Of a stretch of DNA of 40,039 nt, positions 17,881 through 27,427 are shown one piece after another. The notes beneath the pieces are model-generated. The model had not been told where the DNA came from and did no database searches. It saw only the letters and a program-made list of their open reading frames with translations. Positions within the stretch are counted from its first letter, which is position 1; each line of letters begins with the position of its first letter. This DNA comes from Nevskia sp. GTDB lineage: Bacteria; Pseudomonadota; Gammaproteobacteria; Nevskiales; Nevskiaceae. The stretch spans positions 1 to 40,039 of the forward strand of contig JARLJS010000110.1 in assembly GCA_031291075.1 (NCBI GenBank). The letters are read 5' to 3'. The position numbers were made by a program, and so were the translations under genes.

Positions 17881-18378
17881 TCAGCTTTCGGCTTTCTTGG
17901 GGAAGTCGTAGCGCTGCAGGGTGCCCGCGCCGGGGTTCAGCTCGTTCCAGGTCGGGATCTCGAAGCGCAGGGTCGCCACCGCGCAGGTCGGCAGTTCCGC
18001 GAAAGGGCAGCGCGCCAGCATCAGGCTCAGCTCGGTCAGGCCCGGATTGTGGCCGAACAGCAGGACATGGTGGTCGGCGTCGTCGAGCTGCCGCGCCACC
18101 TCCAGCAGGGTGCCGCGGCTGGCTTCGTAGATGCGCGGCTCGACCCGGATGTCGGCGTGACGGATGTCGAGCGCGTCAGCGAAGGCGTGGGCGGTGGTGA
18201 TGGCGCGCAGCGCGGGGCTGGACACCAGACGCAGCGGCCGCTCCAGCTCCGCGACGAGCTTGCGCGCCATCGCCGATGCATCGCGCCGGCCGCGCGCATT
18301 GAGCGGCCGTTCGAAGTCGGACAGTTCTTCGTAGTCCCAGGATGACTTGGCGTGGCGGACCAGGGTGAGGCGGCGCAT
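17881..18378 (-). CDS. sixA: SixA-like phosphohistidine phosphatase
   Basis: The 165-residue protein belongs to the histidine phosphatase superfamily. It opens with the catalytic RHA motif (LTLVRHAKSSW), has the second phosphate-binding Arg in VSSPALRAITTA, and the second His in LLFGHNPGLTEL. The family removes phosphate from His residues of phosphorelay proteins in Escherichia coli, though many relatives have other substrates. Cytoplasmic, likely monocistronic. Overlap or coupling with neighbours is absent. Confidence 0.85.
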   Translation of the reverse strand: MRRLTLVRHAKSSWDYEELSDFERPLNARGRRDASAMARKLVAELERPLRLVSSPALRAITTAHAFADALDIRHADIRVEPRIYEASRGTLLEVARQLDDADHHVLLFGHNPGLTELSLMLARCPFAELPTCAVATLRFEIPTWNELNPGAGTLQRYDFPKKAES

Positions 18379-18472
18379 GGCGGCGGCGGTATGGCGGCGA
18401 CGGTATGGCTGCGGGCCGGAAGTTTAACCCATAATTCCGCCGCTGCAGCGCGGGCTGGAACGGGGCGGCCGC

Positions 18473-19219
18473 TCAGGGAATATGGAAGTCGTGCGCCGGC
18501 CGGGCGATGCGGATCGCCGTCTTCAGGTACACGTCGAAACGCAGCTGGGTGGAGCGCAGCGACATGGAGGGCTCCATGCCGGCCAGCCAGGGCGCCTTGG
18601 GTGCCCGTTTCACCACCACGCGCTGGCGGGCGCAGGCCAGGGCCGGCTCCAGCAGCTGGTCGGCGTCCTCGTCGCCGCCGGTGAGATCGCGCAGGATCTG
18701 CATCTCCTTGGCGGGCAGCGCGGACTTGCCGTCGTCCGGGTACATCGGGTCGAGATACACCACGTCCCAGTGGCAGCCGGAGGCGAACACCGCGCGCGCC
18801 TCGGCTTCGATGATATCGATGCGTTGCGCCACCGCCCGGGTCTGGGCATCGGCGAAGGCGCGCTCGTGGGCGTTGCGCAGCAGCGCGGCCACGGCCGGGT
18901 TGCGCTCGACCAGCGATACCGCGGCGCCGAACGCGGCCAGCGTGTAGCCGTCGCGGCCGAGGCCGGCGTTGGCGTCGAGCAGGTGCAGGGCCTGGCCCTT
19001 GTGCAGGCCCGCCGCGCGGGCCAGCGGCTGGCGCCGGCCGGCGGCGATGCGCCGGCGCAGCTCGTCCCCGTTCCAGTCGGCGCAGATGGCGCCGTAGTTG
19101 CGGCGGTGCAGGGCGCGCAGCTCGAGGCGGTCGCCGTGCTCCTCCAGCGCAAACGAACAGCCCCGGGCCTCTCGGTCCGGGGCTATGGGGTGCAACGCCT
19201 GGGAAGCGGTCTTAGCCAA
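18473..19219 (-). CDS. rsmJ: 16S rRNA (guanine1516-N2)-methyltransferase RsmJ
   Basis: This 248-residue cytoplasmic enzyme methylates G1516 of 16S rRNA with S-adenosylmethionine. It shows the RsmJ signature LLDANAGLGRDGYTLAAFGAAVSLVERNP for cofactor binding, VVYLDPMYPDD as the catalytic D-P-M-Y motif, and the C-terminal RSTQLRFDVYL. The size matches the family (about 250). Its start overlaps the SCP2 gene by 8 bp, so the two are translated from one message initiated at the promoter 19554-19582. Confidence 0.93.
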   Translation of the reverse strand: MAKTASQALHPIAPDREARGCSFALEEHGDRLELRALHRRNYGAICADWNGDELRRRIAAGRRQPLARAAGLHKGQALHLLDANAGLGRDGYTLAAFGAAVSLVERNPAVAALLRNAHERAFADAQTRAVAQRIDIIEAEARAVFASGCHWDVVYLDPMYPDDGKSALPAKEMQILRDLTGGDEDADQLLEPALACARQRVVVKRAPKAPWLAGMEPSMSLRSTQLRFDVYLKTAIRIARPAHDFHIP

Positions 19220-19529
19220 GTTTCGCCGGGTCGAACAGGCCGCCGATGCGCTGTGCCAGCATCAGGTCGCCGTCGAGCTGCAGCTTGCCGGTCATGAACG
19301 CGGTCATGCCGTTGAGCTCGCCCTTCATCAGCGCGACGAGGTCGTCGTCTTCCATGGTGAGGGTGACGTCCGGCGTCGGCGCGCTGCCGGCGTTGATGGT
19401 GCAGGCGCCGCCCTTGATGGTGGCGTAATGCGGCTGGGAGGTGTTGAACTGGATCACCGCATCGGTGCCGGCAGCGGCGTCGGCGTTGAGGGCGGCGGGC
19501 AGTTTGTTCAGCAGGTCGGTAACGCTCAT
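19212..19529 (-). CDS. SCP2 sterol-binding domain protein
   Basis: The 105-residue protein consists of a single SCP2 domain, a small lipid- or acyl-binding fold (AVIQFNTSQPHYATIKGGACTINAG, PDVTLTMEDDDLVALMKGELNGMTAFMTGKLQLDGDLMLAQRI). Free-standing SCP2 proteins are common in proteobacteria, and their ligand is unknown. The ATG at 19529 is preceded by GGAG at a spacing of six. It is the first gene of a two-gene message with rsmJ. Confidence 0.9.
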   Translation of the reverse strand: MSVTDLLNKLPAALNADAAAGTDAVIQFNTSQPHYATIKGGACTINAGSAPTPDVTLTMEDDDLVALMKGELNGMTAFMTGKLQLDGDLMLAQRIGGLFDPAKLG

Positions 19530-19553
19530 GGAAGTCTCCAAAATGGGACCTGA

Positions 19554-19582
19554 ATCGTAACCCCGGGGGGTGGCCAAGGCAA
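19554..19582 (-). promoter_or_regulatory. Sigma-70 promoter of SCP2-rsmJ
   Basis: On the minus strand TTGCCT (plus 19577-19582) and TACGAT (plus 19554-19559) are separated by exactly 17 bp and lie 25-53 bp before the SCP2 start codon. This matches a housekeeping -35/-10 pair. Confidence 0.6.
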
Positions 19583-19623
19583 CGCCGGCCGCCGCTTTTG
19601 GTAAAGCAGGTTACCGATATCCT

Positions 19624-19893
19624 TCAGCCGCTGTCGCGCAAGACCTCGCGCAACCGCTCCGCCGCGGCCGGTGCCAGCAGCACCGGATTGACCGAGCTGC
19701 GGTAGAGCCGTCCCTGCGCGTGCAGGTGCGCCGCCAGCGCGGCGTGACGGGTATGGTCGAGTACCACGAAGTCGCGTTCCTCCTCGAGCCGCGGCAGCAG
19801 GCGTTTGAAGGCGCGGAAGGCGGTGCCCTTGATCGCGCCCAGCTCGGCGTCCAGCTCGCGCAGGCTGAGCCAGCCGGCCCAGGGTTCGCTCAT
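19624..19893 (-). CDS. Hypothetical protein, 89 residues
   Basis: This small cytoplasmic protein begins MSEPWAGWLSLRELDAELG and ends in a helical segment (LAPAAAERLREVLRDSG). The central KGTAFRAFKRLLPRLEEERDF looks like a helix-turn-helix, so a DNA-binding role is possible but unproven. I believe similar short proteins occur in other Xanthomonadales but know no function. It sits 10 bp downstream of the thioesterase pair in the same direction and is probably co-transcribed with it. Confidence 0.7.
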   Translation of the reverse strand: MSEPWAGWLSLRELDAELGAIKGTAFRAFKRLLPRLEEERDFVVLDHTRHAALAAHLHAQGRLYRSSVNPVLLAPAAAERLREVLRDSG

Positions 19894-19903
19894 GCGGGCT
19901 CGC

Positions 19904-20371
19904 TCAGGCGTCGGCGGGGGCCGCCTCTCCGTCGGGGGCGGCCAGCAGGAAGTGGGCGCGAGCCACCGCCACCGGCCTGGCGGGATCGCTCTGCCAGCAG
20001 CGCACCTGCACCTGCGCCACGCGCCGGCCCAGGCGTTCGACCGAGCAGCTCGCATAGGAGTCCTCGGCATGGGCCGAGCGCAGGTAGTCGATGGAAAAGT
20101 CGACGCTCTTGGGCACCCGCTGCTCGTCCAGCACCAGCAGCAGGTGCAGCATCGCGGCGGTTTCCGCGAACGCGGCCACCACGCCGCCGTGCAGCGCGGG
20201 CAGCGAGGAATTGCCGATCAGCGAGGGCCGGAACGGCAGCTTCAGCACCGGCGCGGACGAGTCGACCGATTCGATGCGCAGGCCCAGGTAGGCGGCGTAA
20301 GGCACCACCTCCAGCAGGGCGCTGCCGTCGCGCTGCTCCCGCACCCGGCGGCGGGCTTCCTCCAGGTTCAT
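19904..20371 (-). CDS. PaaI-type hotdog thioesterase
   Basis: The 155-residue protein has the hotdog fold of the PaaI acyl-CoA thioesterase family. The catalytic region reads LPALHGGVVAAFAETAAMLHLL (HGG followed by the acidic helix), then SVDFSIDYLRSAHAEDSYASCSVERLGRRVAQVQVRC. It should hydrolyse a CoA thioester in the cytoplasm; the substrate cannot be told. Its ATG overlaps the stop codon of a second, related thioesterase gene (ATGA), so the two may form a hetero-oligomer or act in sequence. Confidence 0.85.
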   Translation of the reverse strand: MNLEEARRRVREQRDGSALLEVVPYAAYLGLRIESVDSSAPVLKLPFRPSLIGNSSLPALHGGVVAAFAETAAMLHLLLVLDEQRVPKSVDFSIDYLRSAHAEDSYASCSVERLGRRVAQVQVRCWQSDPARPVAVARAHFLLAAPDGEAAPADA

Positions 20372-20832
20372 CGCAGCACTCCTTCCAGGCCGGCCTTGTG
20401 CGCGCCGTGGCCGGTGCGCATGAAGGCGGCCAGGGCCGCCGCCACCGGCGCGGCGGGATCTTCCTGCCACACGCTGGCGCGCAGGAAAGCGATCTGCCCG
20501 GTCAGGCGGTAGCATTCGGCGCGGCAGCGCAGATCCGGGCCCGGCCGCGAGGGGCGCAGGTAGTCCACCCGCAGGTCCAGTGTGGCGACCCGCGCGGGGC
20601 AGCCGATATGGGCCAGCAACGCCACGCCGCACAACGAGTCGATCAGGGTGGTGACCACCCCGGTGTGGATCAGTCCGCGCTCGGTGTCGCCGAGGAATTC
20701 CGGCCGGTAGGGCAGGCGCCCTTCCGCGCCCTCGCCGTCGATCCGGGTCAGTTCGATGCCGAGGTCGCGTGAGTGCGGCACCGAGGGGCCAAAGCCCTTG
20801 CGCAGGGCGTCGTAGAAGATCTGGGCGGACAA
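20368..20832 (-). CDS. PaaI-type hotdog thioesterase (second copy)
   Basis: This 154-residue hotdog protein shows FLGDTERGLIHTGVVTTLIDSLCGVALL, in which the usual HGG is HTG, and ATLDLRVDYLRPSRPGPDLRCRAECYRLTGQIAFLRASVWQ. No ATG lies near the domain start. I chose TTG at 20832 (SAQIFYDALRKG follows) because GAAGG is about ten bases upstream and more upstream readings run into the LpxH gene. A TATAAAAT sequence on the minus strand just upstream could be a -10 box. It is coupled to the next thioesterase by ATGA. Confidence 0.8.
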   Translation of the reverse strand: MSAQIFYDALRKGFGPSVPHSRDLGIELTRIDGEGAEGRLPYRPEFLGDTERGLIHTGVVTTLIDSLCGVALLAHIGCPARVATLDLRVDYLRPSRPGPDLRCRAECYRLTGQIAFLRASVWQEDPAAPVAAALAAFMRTGHGAHKAGLEGVLR

Positions 20833-20869
20833 GTCGGCACTGCCTTCGGTTCGGGTCTGAGTCCGGATT

Positions 20870-21585
20870 TTATACAGTCTGCCGCCGCCAGCCCTGCGCC
20901 TCGCAGACGAGGTACTCCATGTGCAATGGGCGCCAGTCGGCGAGGACGATGCGCCGGCAGGCGCGGCCGCCGATGTGGTAGTCGTGCTCGGCCGGCCGGT
21001 GGGTGTGGCCATGGATGATGCGGGTGACGCCGTAGCGGGCGAAGGCATTCCGCACCGCGTCGGCGTTCACGTCCATGATCGATTCGGGCTTGTGGCTCTT
21101 GTCCACCTCGCTGCGACTGCGCGCGGTCCCGGCCACCCGCCGCCGCGCACCCTCCGGCAACAGCCCGAACAGGCGCTGCACCAACGGGTTGCGGGAGAAG
21201 CGGCGCCAGCGCAGGTAGGCACGGTCGTCGGTGCAGTACAGGTCGCCGTGTGACAGCAGGGTGGGCTCGCCGGCGAGATCGACCTGCAGCGGGTCGGGCA
21301 GCAGTTCCAGACCCGCCGCCGCCGCGAAGCGTGCGCCGGCCAGGAAATCGCGGTTGCCGTGCATGTAACGGACGCGCACCCCGGTCTGGGCCAGCCGCTG
21401 CAGCGCGGCGACTTCTGCGTCGTAGTCGCGCAGTCCGGCGTCGTCGCCGATCCAGTATTCGAACAGGTCGCCGAGGATGTAGACCGTCTCCGCCTGGCGG
21501 GCCGGGCCTTGCAGGAAACGCGCAAAGCCCTCGCGCAGCGGCGAAGGCCCGATCGGCAGGTGCAGATCGGACAGCAGCAGCGCGC

Positions 21586-21589
<4 letters not shown>
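20870..21589 (-). CDS. lpxH: UDP-2,3-diacylglucosamine diphosphatase LpxH
   Basis: This 239-residue peripheral inner membrane enzyme cleaves UDP-2,3-diacylglucosamine to lipid X in lipid A synthesis. The metallophosphoesterase motifs are all present: SDLHL, GDLFEYWIGDD, GNRDF, HGDLYCTDD and GHTHRP. The length matches the family (about 240). Its start overlaps the dusA stop codon in an ATGA arrangement, an adjacency I infer to be simple operon packing. Confidence 0.95.
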
Positions 21590-22605
<1,016 letters not shown>

Positions 22606-22678
22606 CGGTCTTCCTGGGCAGGGGGAGGGATGGCGACAGCGGAATTTCGCCTTGATCCCTGCCTATTTTAGTGGCTAT

Positions 22679-24070
22679 TCAGTCCTGGCCGGACAAGTCC
22701 TGGCCGCCGGCCTCGTACTTGCCGAGCTTGTGCCACAGCGAGCGGACGCTGATCTTGAGCTGCGCAGCCGCCTTGGTCTTGTTGCCGCCGGAGCGGCGCA
22801 GCGCCTCCGCGATCAGGCGTGCTTCGACGGCATCGACCGCCCGGTTGAGGTCGAGGTCGGCGGATCCGGTCGCCGGCTTCGCCTCCACCAGCTGCGGCTG
22901 AGGTTGCCATTCGACCGGCAGGTGCTGCACGTCAATGGTCCCGCCGCGGCTCAGCACGGCGGCGCGTTCAATCACGTTCTTCAGCTCACGCACGTTGCCG
23001 GGCCAGTCGTAGCGCTCCAGCACGTCGAGGGCCTGCGGGCTGATGCCGCGCGCGGCCAGGCCGCTCCGCCCCAGCTCGCCGACGAAATGCTGCGCCAGCC
23101 CGGCGATGTCCTCGCGCCGCTGCCGCAGCGGTGGCAGCTCGATCGAAAAGACGTTGATCCGGTAGTAGAGATCCTCGCGCAGCTTGCCTTCCGTGATGGC
23201 CCGCCGTGGCGCGAGGTTGGTGGCGGCGATGACGCGGACGTCGAGCGGGATGGCGGTATTGCTGCCGAGCCGCTCGACCACTTCCTCCTGCAGCACGCGC
23301 AACAGCTTGGGCTGCAGGGCGATCGGCATCTCCGCCAGCTCGTCGAGGAACAGGGTGCCGCCGCTGGCAAGCTCGAACTTGCCGATGCGGTCCTTGGCGG
23401 CGCCGGTGAAGGCGCCCTTGTCGTAGCCGAACAGTTCACTCTCCATCATCTCGGCCGGGATGGCGGCGCAGTTCACAGCGACGAACAGGCGGTCGCGCCG
23501 CGGCGAGGCCTGGTGGATGGCGCGGGCGACCAGTTCCTTGCCGGTTCCGGTTTCCCCGGTGATCATCACGGCGGTCTTGTTCGGCGCCACCAGCTGCACC
23601 TTCTCGTACACGCCTTGCATGGCGCTGCCGCCGACCAGTCCGCCCCAACCCTTGTCCAGCTCGGCGCGCAGGAAGGCGTTCTGCTGCCGCATCCGTTCCG
23701 AGGTGAACACGCGGTCGATGGCCAGCTTGAGCGTGTCGATATCGAACGGGCGCAGGATATAGTCGTTGGCCCCATTCCTCATCGCCGCCACCGCGCTCTC
23801 GATGCTGCCGTGCGCAGTGACGATGATGAAGGGGATGTCGTTGCCGGTTTGGCGCAAACGCTCCAGCAGCGCCGCGCCGTCGATGCCGGCCATGCGCAGG
23901 TCGCTGATCACCAGGTCGAAGGAAGACTCCTGGATCCGCTCCAGCGCCTGCTCGCCGCTTTCGGCGACGCCGACGCGGTGCCCCATGCGCTGCAGCATGA
24001 TCTCCAGCACGCGGCGCATTTTTTCTTCATCGTCGACAACGAGGATCTTGTGGCCGCTGGAGGAGGTCAT
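22679..24070 (-). CDS. NtrC-family sigma-54-dependent response regulator
   Basis: The 463-residue protein has a receiver domain (about 8-120, phosphoacceptor D57 in VISDLRM), a sigma-54 AAA+ domain and a Fis-type DNA-binding domain. The AAA+ part has Walker A GETGTGKE, the sigma-54 contact loop GAFTGA within GYDKGAFTGA, and FLDELAEMP for Walker B. The C-terminal helix-turn-helix reads NKTKAAAQLKISVRSLWHKL. The conserved receiver lysine is replaced by Arg: R107 in YILRPF instead of the usual KPF. Its start overlaps the kinase stop codon (ATGA). It should activate sigma-54 promoters in answer to the neighbouring kinase. Confidence 0.95.
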   Translation of the reverse strand: MTSSSGHKILVVDDEEKMRRVLEIMLQRMGHRVGVAESGEQALERIQESSFDLVISDLRMAGIDGAALLERLRQTGNDIPFIIVTAHGSIESAVAAMRNGANDYILRPFDIDTLKLAIDRVFTSERMRQQNAFLRAELDKGWGGLVGGSAMQGVYEKVQLVAPNKTAVMITGETGTGKELVARAIHQASPRRDRLFVAVNCAAIPAEMMESELFGYDKGAFTGAAKDRIGKFELASGGTLFLDELAEMPIALQPKLLRVLQEEVVERLGSNTAIPLDVRVIAATNLAPRRAITEGKLREDLYYRINVFSIELPPLRQRREDIAGLAQHFVGELGRSGLAARGISPQALDVLERYDWPGNVRELKNVIERAAVLSRGGTIDVQHLPVEWQPQPQLVEAKPATGSADLDLNRAVDAVEARLIAEALRRSGGNKTKAAAQLKISVRSLWHKLGKYEAGGQDLSGQD

Positions 24071-25836
24071 GGTGTGATGCTGCGGGGCAGCAGGATGGAA
24101 AACAGGGCTCCGCCCCAGCGGCTTTCGCCGATGGAGATATCGCCGTGGTGGGCCAGCACGATCTGCTTGACCACGGAAAGGCCGAGACCGAGACCACCGG
24201 GGCGTTTGCTGACGAACGGTTCGAACACCTGGAAGCGTTCCTGCTCGGGGATGCCGGGGCCGCTGTCGCCGACTTCGAGCCGCACGGCATCGCCGTCGCC
24301 GCGGCATTCTACGCCGACGCGGCCGCCAGCGGGCAGCAACTGCATGGCGTTGAGCAGCAGGTTCAGCACCACCTGGGTCAGCTGTTCCTCGTCGCAGTCG
24401 ATGGCGAGATCGCCGTGGGCTTCGCCTTCTGCGATGGTGACCCCCTTCCTGGTCGCCTGCGGCGCCAACATCGCCACGCAATGGTGCACGATGCCGCGCA
24501 GGTCGCGACGGGCGAATACCGGAGGATGGGGGCGGGCGCTGTCGAGCACGCCCGCAACCAGCCGGTTGATACGCTCGGTTTCGCTTTCGATGTAGCCAAC
24601 CAGCTCGCGGCCTTCGGAGCTGAGCTCCGGTTCCTGCCGCAAGACCTGGGCCGACGACCGCAGGATGCCGAGCGGCGTGCGGATCTCGTGCGCCATGGTG
24701 GCGGCGATCTCCCCGGCCACTGCGAGCTTGGAGGCGCGGAAGAAATCCTGACGTGAGCGGTCGAGATCCTGCACGGTCCTGATGAAAGCGCTGGTCAGTT
24801 CCCCGACTTCACCGCGCATGATGGGCGGTGCCGGCGGCAGCGCATGGTCGCTGGCGAAACGGCGCGTGAAGGTGGTGAGGAGCGCGATGGGCTGCGCGAT
24901 CCTGGCCGCGACGAGCACGGCGAAACCCGCGGTCAGCAGCAGGGTGACGAGCAGCAGGCCGATGAAGATCCAGCGCATGCGCTGCACGATGACCAGGGCG
25001 GAGGCGCTCGGCTGCAGCACCAGGGTGGTCCAGCCCAGCCCGGGGAAGTGCTCGAAGCCGCGCGACCGGTTGAAGCCGATCATCGTGTCACCAGCCCCCG
25101 GCAGCTCCGCCGCCCGTTCGGCTGCGCCGCTGGCCTGGCCGGTGGGAAGCTGCCAGTCCGCGGGCGGGCCGGCGCCGGGGATGCCCCGGCTGCGCAGCCC
25201 GCTGGAGGCGGCGATGCCGCGCTCGCGATCGTCGAGCAGTACCGCTGCGCGGTCGCCGCCGGATATGCCGTCCAGGATGCGGTCGATCTGGCCCCAGTCG
25301 AACAGCAGCACCAGCTCTCCCAGCGGGCTGCCGTCGGCGGCGGAAGTGATGGCGGCGCGGATCGGCAGCACCCGCTGGCCGTCGGCGGGATCGGCACGTG
25401 GCGCGTCCAGCGTGACCGTGCCGTTAGGCATGGTCACGTTGAGCCAAGGCCGGGCAGGCGGGGAGGACTTGCCGATCAGGCGGGGATTGCTGCTGGCGAC
25501 GATGCGCCCGGCCGCGTCGCTGCAGTAGACGTCGTCGTAAATGCTGCCGTAGGAGGTCTTGACCTCGGCGAGGAACTGCGACAGTCGTTTGTCGACGTCG
25601 CCGACGCGGATGTCCTGCATGACCTCCAGGCGGCTCCAGCCGAGGCCGTTCTGCAGACGCTCGAACAGCAGGTGATCGACGTCGATGGACGCGCGGGTCG
25701 CCTGCGCTTCGAGACTCGTTTCGATCTCGCGGCGGAGCGCGTCGCGCGTCTGTACGAAGGCAAGATAGGTGAGAATGATGCTGGGCGTCAGGCCGACCAA
25801 CAGAAACGCCCCTAACAGGGTTCTTCGAATCGTCAC
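24067..25836 (-). CDS. Membrane sensor histidine kinase
   Basis: The 589-residue inner membrane kinase has a first membrane helix at residues 7-27 and a large periplasmic sensor region (about 28-275) resembling a double Cache domain (YGSIYDDVYCSDAAGRIVASSNPRLIG). A second helix (about WIFIGLLLVTLLLTAGFAVLVAARI), HAMP, HisKA with H383 in TMAHEIRTPLG, and an ATPase domain (NLLLNAMQLLP, GDSGPGIPE, GGLGLGLSV) follow. The start is GTG at 25836, and no upstream in-frame start exists. The porin gene starts only 8 bp away in the other direction. It forms a two-component system with the next gene. Confidence 0.93.
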   Translation of the reverse strand: MTIRRTLLGAFLLVGLTPSIILTYLAFVQTRDALRREIETSLEAQATRASIDVDHLLFERLQNGLGWSRLEVMQDIRVGDVDKRLSQFLAEVKTSYGSIYDDVYCSDAAGRIVASSNPRLIGKSSPPARPWLNVTMPNGTVTLDAPRADPADGQRVLPIRAAITSAADGSPLGELVLLFDWGQIDRILDGISGGDRAAVLLDDRERGIAASSGLRSRGIPGAGPPADWQLPTGQASGAAERAAELPGAGDTMIGFNRSRGFEHFPGLGWTTLVLQPSASALVIVQRMRWIFIGLLLVTLLLTAGFAVLVAARIAQPIALLTTFTRRFASDHALPPAPPIMRGEVGELTSAFIRTVQDLDRSRQDFFRASKLAVAGEIAATMAHEIRTPLGILRSSAQVLRQEPELSSEGRELVGYIESETERINRLVAGVLDSARPHPPVFARRDLRGIVHHCVAMLAPQATRKGVTIAEGEAHGDLAIDCDEEQLTQVVLNLLLNAMQLLPAGGRVGVECRGDGDAVRLEVGDSGPGIPEQERFQVFEPFVSKRPGGLGLGLSVVKQIVLAHHGDISIGESRWGGALFSILLPRSITP

Positions 25837-25844
25837 GCCGATAT

Positions 25845-26927
25845 ATGAACAGAAAAGCGAAGTGCGGGATAGTGCCGCGGGTTGAGCCTGTCCGCCCGCA
25901 TGGGCGGCGCTGCGCGGCCGGGTTGGCCGCTCTGCTGTGGTCCGTCGCGCCGGTGGTTGCGGCGGATTCCACCGGCGATGGCGGCTACGAGCTGGGCAAG
26001 GGCTGGCAGGTACCTCGCACCGACCTCTATCTGGGCGGCTACGCCAGCAGCGACCTGGGCAAGGAGGAAAGCCAGCCCTGGAGCCTCGATGTGAGCCACC
26101 TGAGCCTGTTCCTGTGGTGGCAGGGAGACTCGCGTTTCAGGTTCTTCTCGGAGACGGATCTCGAAAACGCCGTGACGGTTCAGCCGCGCCGCACCTCGTC
26201 GGACGGCGCCTACCTCGCGCTCGAGCGGCTGTATGCGGACTGGACCCAGTCGGACGCGGTGAACATCAGGGTCGGCAAGTTCCTCACTCCTGTCGGCCGC
26301 TGGAACCTGATCCACGCGGCTCCCCTGGTGTGGACGACGTCACGGCCGCTGATCACCGACACCCCGTTCCCGACCAATGCCACCGGGGCCATGCTTTACG
26401 GCACGCTGACCGGGATCGGCGCGGGACTGGACTACTCGGTGTACGGCTCGATCGGCAGGGAACTGCGCCCCGATCCGCATCTCGACACCTTCAACGAGGC
26501 CTACGGGGCGCATCTCTCCTATCCGTTCCTGCGCTCGCTGCAGGTGGGCCTGTCGTTCGTCAACTTCGACCAGGTGCACGAGCCAGGAGAGCGTCAGAAC
26601 CTGGTCGGGGTGGATGCCTGCTGGTCGCAGGGCGGCTACGAACTGTCCACCGAGCTGGGTTGGCGGTTTTCCTATGACGGCAGCAAGTTCGACGCGAAGG
26701 GCGGCTTTGTGCAGGGCGTGGCGCCGGTGGGTGGCAGGTTCTACGCGGTGGGTCGTTACGAATACTTCCACCAGCCCGGCGACGAACCCGGTGTCAGCCT
26801 GTGGCTGGTGGGGCTCGACTACCGCTGGAGCCACGCGCTGATCCTCAAGACCGAGTTCAGCAAGGCGGTGGACAACCGGCTGCAAGTGCCTGAGGGCTTC
26901 CTGGCTTCGGTAGCGGTGCTGTTCTGA
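25845..26927 (+). CDS. Porin-like outer membrane beta-barrel protein
   Basis: The 360-residue protein carries a signal peptide (hydrophobic AAGLAALLWSVAPVVAA, cleaved near residue 40), many short amphipathic strands (YLGGYASSD, SHLSLFLWWQGD, FRFFSETDLENAV, VNIRVGKFLTPVGRWN) and a C-terminal Phe (SVAVLF) as in outer membrane barrels. The RVGKFLTPVGRWN motif is typical of phosphate- or anion-selective porin-like families. The ATG at 25845 gives an unusually long basic n-region; GTG at 25872 would give a more usual signal peptide. It is followed 14 bp later by a PstS-like gene. Confidence 0.8.
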   Translation: MNRKAKCGIVPRVEPVRPHGRRCAAGLAALLWSVAPVVAADSTGDGGYELGKGWQVPRTDLYLGGYASSDLGKEESQPWSLDVSHLSLFLWWQGDSRFRFFSETDLENAVTVQPRRTSSDGAYLALERLYADWTQSDAVNIRVGKFLTPVGRWNLIHAAPLVWTTSRPLITDTPFPTNATGAMLYGTLTGIGAGLDYSVYGSIGRELRPDPHLDTFNEAYGAHLSYPFLRSLQVGLSFVNFDQVHEPGERQNLVGVDACWSQGGYELSTELGWRFSYDGSKFDAKGGFVQGVAPVGGRFYAVGRYEYFHQPGDEPGVSLWLVGLDYRWSHALILKTEFSKAVDNRLQVPEGFLASVAVLF

Positions 26928-26941
26928 GCCGGCGCGGCGCG

Positions 26942-27427
26942 ATGCGACTTCGTACTGCCTTGCTCCGGGCCGCCGCGGGTGCGGTCTGCCTGTGGCCGAT
27001 CGCGGTGGCGGCGGACAGCGATGCCATGGCGGTCATCGTTGCCGTTGATTCGCGGCATCGGGTAGAGTCGCGCGACCAGCTTGCCGAAATCTACCGGCGC
27101 CGCAAGCAGTTCTGGAGCGACGGTCAGCGGATCGACCCGGTCAACCTCCCGGCCGCCGATCCGCTGCGGCGCCGGTTCTCGCTGGCGGTGATGGGAGCGC
27201 TGCCGGAACAGCTCGAAGCGTTCTGGAACGAGATGTACTTCCACGGCGTGTTGCCGCCGCAGGTGCTCAAGTCGGTCGAGGCGGTGTTGCGCATCGTGGC
27301 CACCACGCCCGGTGCGATTGGCTACATCCCGCTGTGCGCGGCGGACAAGCGCGTGGCGATCGCGCTGGCGATCGATTCCGCTGGTGCGGCGGTGGATAAG
27401 GAACCGGGCGCGGTCTGTCCACACTGA
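26942..27427 (+). CDS. PstS-like periplasmic phosphate-binding domain protein
   Basis: The 161-residue protein has a Sec signal peptide (cleaved near AVAADS) and a short substrate-binding-like domain as found in PstS relatives (RDQLAEIYRRRKQFWSDGQRIDPVNLPAADPLRRRFSLAVMG, VATTPGAIGYIPL). It is about half the length of a true PstS and no ABC transporter genes are near, so a binding or sensing role is likelier than import. It follows the porin gene and lies opposite the sensor kinase, which suggests that it could present a ligand to that kinase. This is inference. Confidence 0.78.
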   Translation: MRLRTALLRAAAGAVCLWPIAVAADSDAMAVIVAVDSRHRVESRDQLAEIYRRRKQFWSDGQRIDPVNLPAADPLRRRFSLAVMGALPEQLEAFWNEMYFHGVLPPQVLKSVEAVLRIVATTPGAIGYIPLCAADKRVAIALAIDSAGAAVDKEPGAVCPH

